Source: an uncultured Algibacter sp.
GTDB lineage: Bacteria > Bacteroidota > Bacteroidia > Flavobacteriales > Flavobacteriaceae
NCBI RefSeq assembly: GCF_947495675.1
Contig: NZ_CANLZX010000001.1
Span: 330,035-394,034, forward strand
Direction of reading: 5' to 3'
DNA: 64,000 bases
Within the stretch, counting starts at the first letter, position 1. Each line of letters opens with the position of its first letter. The notes beneath the pieces are model-generated. The model was not told the origin of the DNA. It saw only the letters and a list, made by a program, of their open reading frames with translations, and did not search any database. This document shows positions 43,054 to 51,812 of this stretch, piece by piece. Both the position numbers and the translations under genes were made by a program.

Positions 43054-44151
43054 TTAAAGGTATCTGCGTAGATAATCATCTGAGTAGTCAATTTCAAGTT
43101 CCATCCATATTGGTAAGTGGTCTGACATTTCATAGGTTGTCCAATTCTTGTAGGATTTAGCCCAATTAACATAAGGTTTTTTGCTGTGTTTTAATCTGGT
43201 TTTTTCCACTATTTTCTCATAATGATTTAACATCTCAACCGCAGAAGGGCGATATTTACCATCGGCTTTATCTTTTTCTGTTAATTTATTTGCTTTTTCT
43301 TTTGGATGAGGTCCAAAAACAGAGTGGCGCCAATCAAAAGTACCATGACGTAATAAGCGAGTTTTACTTCCTGCTTTACCTTTTTCGGTAAATGCCATTT
43401 GGTCAAACCATCTATTGCCTCCCAAATTAGTAGGGCCAAAATCTGGTGCTGTTAGTTTCGAGTCTTTAAGAGCTTGCATAACTTCGTCATCCTTTTTTTC
43501 AATATTCATATCTCCTAGAAAAATATGTACTTGATCTTCCTTCTTTGCACGTTTTACCAAAATATTAGCTATTGATTTGATTTCTGCTGCTCGCATTTCT
43601 AAATCATTTCCATATATGATATGAGCAGAGCAAAGAGAAAATTTAAACCATCCTGCTTGAAATGATGCAAAAAAAGGTGATCGTGCCACTTGTTCGCCTG
43701 CAATTAAAGTTTCTTTTGGTAATACTATTTCGCCAATTAAATTACGAAAGAGTACCTTATTGGTATTGTAAACAAATGCCATACGTTCGTTATTGCCGCC
43801 TTTGTGTATAGAAACATCTGATACAAAAAAATCCCAACTTGGCCCTAGTAATTTAACCAACCGTCGTAAAGGCTCCAAATCATTCTTTACTTCTTGAATA
43901 GCACATATATCAAAATGATCTATAATTTCTGCGATATAGTGGTAGCTTTCATCCATTCTTAAAATACCATTATCAAAAGCACGAATATTCCAAGACCCTA
44001 TAATAAGCGAATTTGGTTGTCTGTTTTTTTTAATATCGTTATATAAATCATGTCGTAAGGTTAATAGTCTTGACGAAATCCATGATTCTTTATTTGGGTA
44101 GTCAGGGTCTGGATATTTTTTGTAATTTTTTAAAGTATGATAAAAGGCCAT
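43054..44151 (-). CDS. Endonuclease/exonuclease/phosphatase family protein
   Basis: The protein has 365 residues without a signal peptide. The EEP motifs are visible: 'IIGSWNIRAFDNG' (Asn), 'AIQEVKND' (metal Glu), 'HIFLGDMNIEKKDD' (Asp-x-Asn) and 'MSDHLPIWMELEID' (Asp-His). It is a Mg-dependent phosphodiesterase, either a nuclease or acting on a small substrate; which one cannot be told. It stands alone between tRNA-Gln and the stress-protein gene. Confidence 0.85.
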   Translation of the reverse strand: MAFYHTLKNYKKYPDPDYPNKESWISSRLLTLRHDLYNDIKKNRQPNSLIIGSWNIRAFDNGILRMDESYHYIAEIIDHFDICAIQEVKNDLEPLRRLVKLLGPSWDFFVSDVSIHKGGNNERMAFVYNTNKVLFRNLIGEIVLPKETLIAGEQVARSPFFASFQAGWFKFSLCSAHIIYGNDLEMRAAEIKSIANILVKRAKKEDQVHIFLGDMNIEKKDDEVMQALKDSKLTAPDFGPTNLGGNRWFDQMAFTEKGKAGSKTRLLRHGTFDWRHSVFGPHPKEKANKLTEKDKADGKYRPSAVEMLNHYEKIVEKTRLKHSKKPYVNWAKSYKNWTTYEMSDHLPIWMELEIDYSDDYLRRYL

Positions 44152-44277
44152 TGTAATCTCGCATTTTATAAATTAGTATTTTACTAAAATATGTTAAGTG
44201 TTATTTTTATGTATAAGACAAACTATAAAATTAATAAGTAAGATAAAAAATCATTGCAAATAGTATGTTTTTAATAT

Positions 44278-45102
44278 CTAAATTTTAAAAGTAACAACAG
44301 GGCGTTTAGCATGGTTTACCAAATCTTCACTAATACTACCGTTAAAAAAATGAGATATTCCCTGCCTTCCATGTGTGCTCATTCCTATTAATTCAGCTTG
44401 AATAGATTCAGAAAAATTCATAATACCTTTTTCAATAGTCATGTCGTTATAAATATTCATTGTGTAATTTGAGAAATTAGATGAATTAGCAAATTCTATC
44501 ATGCGTTTTTTTGCATACTCAGAAGTCATAAATTTATTAGGCGTATTCACAGTAAGTAGATGTAATTTTGCATCTAAAATTTTAGCAAACCCAATTGCTC
44601 TATGGTAAGCAGTTTTGCTTTCATCTTTAAAATCAGAAGCAAAAACAAAATTTTTCACATTAAATGTTTCGTGTTCTTTTTTAACTACAAGTACGGGTAT
44701 ATTAGAGGTTCTAACAATTTTTTCGGTATTACTTCCAATAAGCATTTCTTTTAAGCCACTTACACCATTAGAACCCATAATAATTAAATCGATACCGTGC
44801 TTTATACAGTTATGAAAAACACCTTTAAAAATTTCATTAAAATCTACTGTTTCATGAACTTTTACATCTTTTAAGTAATCTTTATTCAAAAGATTTTCAA
44901 ATTTTTTATGAGCTAATTTCATGAAAAACATGGCTTCAGGTAAATCGCTATGAGAGCTCATAGCGTCTACCTCGTGCAAAGGTATTTCTATTAAATGTAA
45001 CAAGTAAATTTCAGCACTATATGTTTTGGCTAATTGTGCTGCAACTTTTAAAGCATTTTCTGCTTGAGTAGAAAAATCGGTAGGGACAAGTATTTTTTTC
45101 AT
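44278..45102 (-). CDS. Universal stress protein, two UspA domains
   Basis: The protein has 274 residues made of two UspA domains, about 1-140 and 146-274. The first has the ATP-binding pattern G-x2-G-x9-GS in 'GSNGVSGLKEMLIGS'. The second has the related 'GMSTHGRQGISHFFNGS'. Such tandem proteins bind ATP and respond to starvation or redox stress. The gene is monocistronic and divergent from rimP. Confidence 0.92.
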   Translation of the reverse strand: MKKILVPTDFSTQAENALKVAAQLAKTYSAEIYLLHLIEIPLHEVDAMSSHSDLPEAMFFMKLAHKKFENLLNKDYLKDVKVHETVDFNEIFKGVFHNCIKHGIDLIIMGSNGVSGLKEMLIGSNTEKIVRTSNIPVLVVKKEHETFNVKNFVFASDFKDESKTAYHRAIGFAKILDAKLHLLTVNTPNKFMTSEYAKKRMIEFANSSNFSNYTMNIYNDMTIEKGIMNFSESIQAELIGMSTHGRQGISHFFNGSISEDLVNHAKRPVVTFKI

Positions 45103-45164
45103 AATAAGTAAGTTGTATGTATCTAAATTTATGCATTTTTCCTTTAAAAATCAATAAAATATTA

Positions 45165-45172
45165 TATATTTG
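45165..45172 (+). promoter_or_regulatory. -7 element of the rimP-nusA-infB operon
   Basis: TATATTTG matches TAnnTTTG. The start point would be near 45177, giving a leader of about 60 nt. Confidence 0.65.
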
Positions 45173-45200
45173 CACCGTTGAAAGGCGAAATTAAAGATAT

Positions 45201-45226
45201 GAGGGGACCGAAAGTCCCCTCTTTTT
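45201..45226 (+). terminator. Terminator hairpin in the rimP leader (attenuator candidate)
   Basis: An 8-bp stem (GAGGGGAC / GTCCCCTC) with loop CGAAA is followed by five T residues. It lies between the promoter and the rimP start codon (45236), so transcription must pass it to reach the operon. Confidence 0.75.
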
Positions 45227-45235
45227 ATACTTAAA

Positions 45236-45697
45236 ATGTTTAAAACAGAAGTTACAAAATTACTTGACACGGCACTAATAGAGCGACCAGATTTGTTTTT
45301 AATTGATTTTTCAATCAATTCAGAAAATCATATCAAAGTAATAATAGATGGTGATAAAGGCGTGTTAGTAGAAGACTGTATGTTTATTAGCAGAGCTATA
45401 GAACATAACTTAGACAGAGAGGAACTCGATTTTTCTTTAGAAGTTATGTCTGCCGGTGCAGCTTCGCCATTAACACATATGCGCCAGTATAAAAAAAATA
45501 TTAACAGAACGCTTAGCGTAAGAACTAATTCTGAAGAAATAGAAGGAACACTTACTGAGGCAAAAGATGATAATATTACATTAGAGTGGAAGGTTAGGGA
45601 GCCAAAACCAATAGGTAAAGGCAAGGTAACTGTAAAAAAGGAAGCAATTATTCCTTATGAAAATATTGTAGAAGCAAAAGTTATGATTAAATTTTAA
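45236..45697 (+). CDS. rimP: Ribosome maturation factor RimP
   Basis: The protein has 153 residues. The N-terminal alpha/beta domain has 'DGDKGVLVEDCMFISRAIEH' (in part) and the conserved 'LEVMSAGAASPLTH'-like stretch; the C-terminal SH3-like domain follows. It helps mature the 30S subunit. It is the first gene of rimP-nusA-infB; nusA follows after 11 nt. Confidence 0.96.
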   Translation: MFKTEVTKLLDTALIERPDLFLIDFSINSENHIKVIIDGDKGVLVEDCMFISRAIEHNLDREELDFSLEVMSAGAASPLTHMRQYKKNINRTLSVRTNSEEIEGTLTEAKDDNITLEWKVREPKPIGKGKVTVKKEAIIPYENIVEAKVMIKF

Positions 45698-45708
45698 TTT
45701 AAAGAGTT

Positions 45709-46941
45709 ATGGAAAATGTCGCGTTAATTGAATCTTTTTCAGAATTCAAAGATGATAAGCTAATTGACAGAGTAACGTTAATGGCAATTTTAGAAGATGT
45801 ATTTAGAAGTGCCTTAAAAAAGAAGTTTGGAGATGATGATAATTTTGATATTATTGTTAATCCTGATAAAGGTGATTTAGAAATATGGAGAAATAGAATT
45901 GTTGTAGCTGATGGTGAGGTTGAAGAACCAAATCAAGAAATTTCTTTAACTGCAGCTCGAAAAATTGAGCCAGATTTTGAAGTTGGTGAAGATGTGTCTG
46001 AAGAAGTGAAACTTATCGATTTAGGAAGACGTGCTATTTTAGCATTACGTCAAAATTTAATTTCTAAAATTCATGAACACGATAACACTATAATCTATAA
46101 GCAATTTAAAGATTTAATAGGAGAAATATATACAGCAGAAGTTCACCATATTCGTCATAGGGCAGTTATTTTATTGGATGATGAAGGAAACGAAATTGTA
46201 TTGCCAAAAGATAGACAGATACCTTCAGATTTCTTTAGAAAAGGAGATAATGTAAGAGGTGTAATTGATAGTGTAGAGCTTAAAGGCGCTAAACCAACAA
46301 TTATAATGTCTAGAAGTTCACCTAAGTTTTTAGAAAAATTATTTGAACAAGAAATACCAGAAGTTTTTGATGGTTTAATTACTATTAAGCATGTAGTAAG
46401 AATTCCTGGAGAAAAGGCAAAAGTAGCGGTTGATTCTTATGATGATAGAATAGATCCTGTTGGAGCATGTGTTGGTATGAAGGGTTCAAGAATTCACGGT
46501 ATAGTTCGTGAATTAGGAAACGAAAATATTGATGTAATTAATTACACAAATAATCTACAATTATTTATCACAAGAGCTTTAAGTCCAGCACGAGTTACAT
46601 CCATTAAATTAGATGAAGAAAATAAACGTGCCGAAGTTATACTTAAACCAGAAGAGGTAAGTAAAGCTATTGGTAGAGGTGGGCATAATATCCGTTTAGC
46701 TGGACAATTAACTGGTTATGAAATAGATGTGTTTAGAGAAGGTGCAGAAGAAGATGTTGAATTACGTGAATTCTCAGATGAAATTGAAAGCTGGATTATA
46801 GATGAATTTAGTAAAGCAGGATTAGATACTGCTAAAAGTATATTAGAACAAGATGTTAACGATCTTGTTAAAAGAACAGACTTAGAAGAGGAAACAATTC
46901 AAGATGTTATTAGAATTCTGAAAGAAGAATTTGAAGAATAG
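45709..46941 (+). CDS. nusA: Transcription termination/antitermination factor NusA
   Basis: The protein has 410 residues. It has the N-terminal polymerase-binding domain, an S1 domain (about 130-200), and two KH domains with 'GACVGMKGSRIHGIVRELG' and 'VSKAIGRGGHNIRLAGQL'. The C-terminal acidic repeats of E. coli NusA are absent, as usual outside Proteobacteria. It controls pausing and hairpin-dependent termination, which may matter for the hairpin in its own operon leader. Confidence 0.98.
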   Translation: MENVALIESFSEFKDDKLIDRVTLMAILEDVFRSALKKKFGDDDNFDIIVNPDKGDLEIWRNRIVVADGEVEEPNQEISLTAARKIEPDFEVGEDVSEEVKLIDLGRRAILALRQNLISKIHEHDNTIIYKQFKDLIGEIYTAEVHHIRHRAVILLDDEGNEIVLPKDRQIPSDFFRKGDNVRGVIDSVELKGAKPTIIMSRSSPKFLEKLFEQEIPEVFDGLITIKHVVRIPGEKAKVAVDSYDDRIDPVGACVGMKGSRIHGIVRELGNENIDVINYTNNLQLFITRALSPARVTSIKLDEENKRAEVILKPEEVSKAIGRGGHNIRLAGQLTGYEIDVFREGAEEDVELREFSDEIESWIIDEFSKAGLDTAKSILEQDVNDLVKRTDLEEETIQDVIRILKEEFEE

Positions 46942-47018
46942 TAAAAAAAGTGCAGATTTGCATGATATTATGCCATAATTGGGATAATATTTATATTTGA
47001 GTATTTTAAAGGCGATTT

Positions 47019-49787
47019 ATGGCTGAAACAATTAGATTAAATAAAGTATTACGTGAGCTTAACATCTCTCTAGATCGTGCTGTAGAATTTTTAGATTCTA
47101 AAGGCGTAGAAATAGAGAAGCGTCCCACAACAAAAATTTCTGAAGAAACTTATAATCTTCTATCAGATGAGTTTGAAACAGATGCTAACAAAAAAGTTAA
47201 GTCTCAAGAAGTAAGCGAAGCTAAGCTAAAAGAAAAGGAAGATTTACGTGTTAAACGTGAAAAAGAATTAGAGGCAAAGCAAAAAGCACAAGAAGCCAGA
47301 GAAAAAGCTAAGCAAGAGGAAGTAGTTAAAGCTTCTGCTGAACTTTTAGGCCCTAAAACTGTTGGTAAAATAGATCTAGATCCTAAAAAGAAAGCAGTAG
47401 AAAAACCTGTTGAACCTAAAACACCAGTTGTTGAAAAGGTTAAAGAAGTTGTTAAGCAAGAAACTGCAAAACCTGAAGCTCCCAAAACACCAGAGGCACC
47501 TAAAGAACCTAAGGTTGAGGAAAAACCAGCTGCCAAAGAAAAAGAAACTCCAAAACCTAAACCAAAGCAAGTTGAGGTTGATGGAGAGTTAGTTACACCA
47601 GAAGAAAAGGTAACAACACAATATAAAAAACTTACTGGGCCTAAAATTGCTGGTGATAAAATTGATTTGTCACAATTTAATAAGCCAAAAAAGAAAAAAG
47701 AAGATAAAAAACCAGATGCTAAAGCTGGCGATGCTAATAAAAGAAAGCGTCGTAGAATTAGTAAAGCTGGTGCACCTCAGTCAGGTAATGGAAATAGACC
47801 AGGGGGAACAAGATCTGGTGGTAATGACCGTTTTAAGGGCAAGCCAGGACAAGGACGTCGTAATATAGTAAAAGAAGAACCTTCAGAAGAAGATGTGAAA
47901 AAACAAGTGCGTGAAACACTTGAAAAACTTCAAGGTAAATCTAATAAAGGACGAGGCGCTAAAAACAGAAGAGATAAAAGAGATAAACATAGAGAACAGA
48001 CTGAAATTGATCAGCAAATAGAAGCAGCAGAAAGCAAAATCATTAAGGTAACAGAATTTGTTACAGCAAGTGAAATGGCTACTATGATGGATGTAGGTGT
48101 TACTGAAATTATTTCAGCATGTATGTCGCTAGGTATGATGGTAACAATGAATCAGCGTTTAGATGCTGAAACGTTATCAATAGTTGCTGAAGAATTTGGT
48201 TATCAAGTAGAATTTGTAACTGCAGATATTGAAGAATCAATTGAAGAAGTTGTTGATAAACCAGAAGATTTAAAACCACGTGCACCAATTGTTACCGTAA
48301 TGGGTCACGTAGATCATGGTAAGACATCGCTTTTAGATTATATCCGAGAAGAAAATGTAATTGCAGGAGAATCTGGAGGTATCACACAGCACATTGGTGC
48401 TTATGGTGTACAACTAGAAAACGGACAAAAAATAGCATTTTTAGATACACCAGGTCACGAGGCATTTACAGCTATGCGTGCTCGTGGTGCTCAAGTTACA
48501 GATATCGCTATTATTGTAGCAGCAGCAGATGATGATATTATGCCGCAAACTAAAGAAGCAATCTCGCATGCACAGGCTGCAGGAGTGCCAATTGTTTTTG
48601 CGATTAACAAAATTGATTTACCAGCAGCTAATCCTGAAAAAATAAAAGAAGGTCTTGCTAATATGAACTTATTAGTTGAAGATTGGGGTGGTAAAGTACA
48701 ATCTCATGATATTTCAGCAAAGATTGGTACGGGAGTAAAAGAATTACTAGAAAAAGTATTGCTTGAAGCAGAATTACTAGAGCTTAAAGCAAATCCAGAT
48801 AAACCGGCCATTGGTACTGTAGTAGAAGCGTTTTTAGATAAAGGACGTGGATATGTATCTACCATTCTTGTTCAAGCAGGAACTTTAAGAGTTGGAGATT
48901 ATGTGTTGGCAGGTCAGCATAGTGGCAAAATTAAAGCCATGCATGACGAAAGAGGTCATGATATTGTTGCCGCAGGACCTTCAACACCAGTTTCTATATT
49001 AGGTTTAGATGGAGCACCTCAAGCAGGTGATAAGTTTAATGTGTTTTCAGATGAGCGTGAGGCAAAACAAATTGCTTCTAAACGTGCACAATTACAACGT
49101 GAGCAATCAGTTAGAACTCAACGTCATATAACACTTGATGAAATTGGACGTCGTATTGCACTTGGTGATTTCCAAGAGTTAAATATTATCCTTAAGGGTG
49201 ATGTTGATGGTTCGGTAGAAGCATTAACAGATTCATTCCAGAAATTATCTACTGAAGAAATTCAGGTAAATATTTTACATAAAGGTGTAGGTGCCATTAC
49301 CGAAAGTGATGTATTGTTAGCCTCGGCTTCAGATGCCATTATAGTAGGATTTAATGTAAGACCAGTAGGGAATGCGAGAATGATTGCTGATAAAGAAGAA
49401 ATTGATATCAGAACATACTCAATTATTTATGATGCTATCAACGATCTTAAAGATGCTATGGAAGGTATGTTATCTCCAGAGTTGAAAGAAGAAATTACTG
49501 GTACTGCCGAAATTAGAGAAATATTTAAAGTATCTAAAATTGGAACTATTGCCGGCTGTATGGTAACTAACGGTAAAATACTTAGAAGCGCTGGAATTAG
49601 ATTAATTCGCGATGGTGTAGTTGTTTATACTGGAGAATTAGCATCATTAAAACGATTTAAAGATGACGCCAAAGAAGTATCAAAAGGATATGATTGTGGT
49701 ATGCAAATCAAAAACTATAATGATATTAAAGAAGGTGATATAATTGAAGCTTTCCACGAAGTTGAAGTTAAAAAGAAACTTAAGTAA
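47019..49787 (+). CDS. infB: Translation initiation factor IF-2
   Basis: The protein has 922 residues. A long Lys/Glu/Pro-rich N-terminal region (about 50-330) precedes the GTPase domain with '[14 protein letters not shown]' (G1), 'DTPGHEAF' (G3) and 'NKIDLP' (G4). C-terminal domains that bind fMet-tRNA follow. The low-complexity N-terminus creates long frames in other phases that are not genes. It is the last gene of the operon. Confidence 0.98.
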   Translation: MAETIRLNKVLRELNISLDRAVEFLDSKGVEIEKRPTTKISEETYNLLSDEFETDANKKVKSQEVSEAKLKEKEDLRVKREKELEAKQKAQEAREKAKQEEVVKASAELLGPKTVGKIDLDPKKKAVEKPVEPKTPVVEKVKEVVKQETAKPEAPKTPEAPKEPKVEEKPAAKEKETPKPKPKQVEVDGELVTPEEKVTTQYKKLTGPKIAGDKIDLSQFNKPKKKKEDKKPDAKAGDANKRKRRRISKAGAPQSGNGNRPGGTRSGGNDRFKGKPGQGRRNIVKEEPSEEDVKKQVRETLEKLQGKSNKGRGAKNRRDKRDKHREQTEIDQQIEAAESKIIKVTEFVTASEMATMMDVGVTEIISACMSLGMMVTMNQRLDAETLSIVAEEFGYQVEFVTADIEESIEEVVDKPEDLKPRAPIVTVMGHVDHGKTSLLDYIREENVIAGESGGITQHIGAYGVQLENGQKIAFLDTPGHEAFTAMRARGAQVTDIAIIVAAADDDIMPQTKEAISHAQAAGVPIVFAINKIDLPAANPEKIKEGLANMNLLVEDWGGKVQSHDISAKIGTGVKELLEKVLLEAELLELKANPDKPAIGTVVEAFLDKGRGYVSTILVQAGTLRVGDYVLAGQHSGKIKAMHDERGHDIVAAGPSTPVSILGLDGAPQAGDKFNVFSDEREAKQIASKRAQLQREQSVRTQRHITLDEIGRRIALGDFQELNIILKGDVDGSVEALTDSFQKLSTEEIQVNILHKGVGAITESDVLLASASDAIIVGFNVRPVGNARMIADKEEIDIRTYSIIYDAINDLKDAMEGMLSPELKEEITGTAEIREIFKVSKIGTIAGCMVTNGKILRSAGIRLIRDGVVVYTGELASLKRFKDDAKEVSKGYDCGMQIKNYNDIKEGDIIEAFHEVEVKKKLK

Positions 49788-49806
49788 AATAATATTTATA
49801 ATAAAA

Positions 49807-49834
49807 AAAAACGAGCCAATTGGCTCGTTTTTTT
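49807..49834. terminator. Bidirectional terminator between infB and the SPOR gene
   Basis: A stem AAAAACGAGCC / GGCTCGTTTTT with an AATT loop, flanked by A and T runs, lies between convergent genes and can serve both. Confidence 0.92.
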
Positions 49835-49841
49835 TATAATT

Positions 49842-50234
49842 TTAATTCTTTTTAGGCTTAAAAATAAAAGCATGAGGAAATTTTTGTTTAATTTTCTTTA
49901 AAGCTCTATCAGCTTCTAAACGTGTTCTAAAGTTGCCAGCCCAAATTTTAAAATTTGGAGTTTCATATTGCATTGATGGATGCCAGTTTCCAAAAGAACT
50001 ACTAAATTCTTTTTGTGCATCATGGGCTCCAGATCGATTTCCAGAATAAACTTGTATTTTATATCGTTCAGAACTTGTTTCATTTTTATTCATCTCCTTT
50101 TTTAAATCCAATAACACATTAATATGTTTGTCTTGGTTTATTGTAACATGACCTTGTTGTGAATAGCAATGAGATGATATTGCTATAAAACACACAAGAC
50201 TTAAAAAACTAATTTTCATTTTCAATGGTTTCAT
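49842..50234 (-). CDS. SPOR domain-containing protein
   Basis: The protein has about 130 residues from the ATG at 50234; an ATG at 50219 is also possible and places the signal peptide closer to the N-terminus (FLSLVCFIAISSHCYSQ). The C-terminal SPOR domain (about 55-125) is visible in 'YKIQVYSGNRSGAHDA', 'KIWAGNFRTRLEADRAL' and 'FPHAFIFKPK'. SPOR domains bind denuded peptidoglycan strands. It is divergent from the act operon. Confidence 0.85.
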   Translation of the reverse strand: MKPLKMKISFLSLVCFIAISSHCYSQQGHVTINQDKHINVLLDLKKEMNKNETSSERYKIQVYSGNRSGAHDAQKEFSSSFGNWHPSMQYETPNFKIWAGNFRTRLEADRALKKIKQKFPHAFIFKPKKN

Positions 50235-50356
50235 TTTCAAATAATTTATACAAATGTATACGATATAAACTTAATTGTAGCTCTTTTTATTATTTAGAAT
50301 CCCTCTAAATTACCAATTAACACTTCCCTAACATTTCTAAAATCGACTTTTAATAT

Positions 50357-50364
50357 TACTTTTG
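50357..50364 (+). promoter_or_regulatory. -7 element of the act-cox operon
   Basis: TACTTTTG matches TAnnTTTG, 83 nt before the actA start at 50448. Confidence 0.5.
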
Positions 50365-50447
50365 CGACAGATTTTTTCAACTATACTTTTTCATTTATAA
50401 AATGACAAAAGTCATACCAAAGTTTAGAAGTTAATTTGACCAACAAT

Positions 50448-51743
50448 ATGAGAAAGGTGATTCACCGTAAATTAAGCCCAAACTTTCTTCGTTTAAGCTT
50501 AGTTTTTTTATTAGCATTTACAACGGTTCTTTCTGCTCAAGAAGGAGACCCAGCAAAAGGAAAATCATTATTCAATGCCAATTGTGCTGCTTGTCATAAG
50601 TTAGATAAAAAAATGACAGGTCCTGCTCTACGTAATGTAGAGGCGCGTTTGTCTGAAGAAGAAGGATTAGACAGGGCGTGGTTGTATGCATGGATACGTA
50701 ATAGTTCTGGAGTAATAAAATCTGGAGATGCTTACGCGAATAAGATTTATAATGAGTATGGTGGCGCTGCCATGACTGCATTTCCTCAGTTATCAGATGA
50801 TGATATAAATAACTTATTAGCTTATACAGCAGAGGAAAAACAAGCTCCTGTTGAGGCTGCTGCTCCTGTTGGAGGAGCAGAGACTAGTGACAACTCTGGA
50901 GGTATTTCAAACGAAATTATTTTAGGAGCTTTAGCTATTTTATTTATACTTCTTGCGGCTGGTTTATACTTAGTTAATAAAACACTACGTCGTTTTGCAA
51001 ATGTGCAAGGTATTGATTTGCCAGAAGGCCCAGGTAAAACACCATTGTGGAAAGCTTTTGTTCAAAATCAATTTTTAATGATTGTTGTTGCAATATTCTT
51101 TTTGTTGTCAAGTGCTTATTTTGTTTATGGTTATTTGTCTCAAATAGGAGTAGATCAAGGTTATCAGCCAGTTCAACCAATTCATTATTCTCATAAAATA
51201 CATGCCGGTGATAATGGTATAGATTGTAAGTACTGTCATTCTTCTGCTAGAGTTAGTAAACATTCAGGGATTCCATCTTTAAATGTATGTATGAACTGTC
51301 ATAAATCAATTTATGAAGTTTCACCAGAAACAGCTACTGAGGAGTATTCTAAAGAATTTTATGACGGAGAGATTAAAAAATTATACGCAGCAGCCGGATG
51401 GGATGATGCAGAGCAAAAATATACAGGAGAAGCCCAGCCAGTTAAATGGGTGCGTATTCACAACTTACCTGATTTTGCATATTTTAATCACTCTCAGCAC
51501 GTAACTGTTGCCGGTGTAGAATGTCAAACTTGTCATGGGCCAGTAGAGGAAATGGAAGTGATGTATCAACACGCTCCATTAACAATGGGTTGGTGTATTA
51601 ATTGTCATAGAGAAACAGATGTAAATGTAAAAGACAATGCTTACTATACGAAAATACATGAAGAGTTATCAAAAAAGTATGGTGTAGAAAATTTGACAGC
51701 TGCTCAAATGGGTGGTTTAGAATGTGGTAAATGTCACTACTAA
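50448..51743 (+). CDS. actA: ActA, multiheme cytochrome c of alternative complex III, with N-terminal monoheme domain
   Basis: The protein has 431 residues from the ATG at 50448. A signal peptide is followed by a monoheme domain (CAACH), a membrane helix near 160-180, a second helix near 210-230, and a multiheme region. Six CxxCH motifs are visible in total: CAACH, CKYCH, CMNCH, CQTCH, CINCH and CGKCH. The last five match the pentaheme ActA. It passes electrons from quinol oxidation toward the oxidase. It is the first gene of actABCDEF-coxBA. Confidence 0.93.
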   Translation: MRKVIHRKLSPNFLRLSLVFLLAFTTVLSAQEGDPAKGKSLFNANCAACHKLDKKMTGPALRNVEARLSEEEGLDRAWLYAWIRNSSGVIKSGDAYANKIYNEYGGAAMTAFPQLSDDDINNLLAYTAEEKQAPVEAAAPVGGAETSDNSGGISNEIILGALAILFILLAAGLYLVNKTLRRFANVQGIDLPEGPGKTPLWKAFVQNQFLMIVVAIFFLLSSAYFVYGYLSQIGVDQGYQPVQPIHYSHKIHAGDNGIDCKYCHSSARVSKHSGIPSLNVCMNCHKSIYEVSPETATEEYSKEFYDGEIKKLYAAAGWDDAEQKYTGEAQPVKWVRIHNLPDFAYFNHSQHVTVAGVECQTCHGPVEEMEVMYQHAPLTMGWCINCHRETDVNVKDNAYYTKIHEELSKKYGVENLTAAQMGGLECGKCHY

Positions 51744-51812
51744 AAAAGTAGTTTATGCCGTTAAGACGGGAGTTTTTTAAAAATAAAATAAGAAGTAATT
51801 CAATTATATAAT

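Noticed and set aside
47204..47868. Several long frames on both strands within infB
   Set aside because: They are by-products of the Lys/Glu/Pro-rich low-complexity N-terminal region of IF-2.
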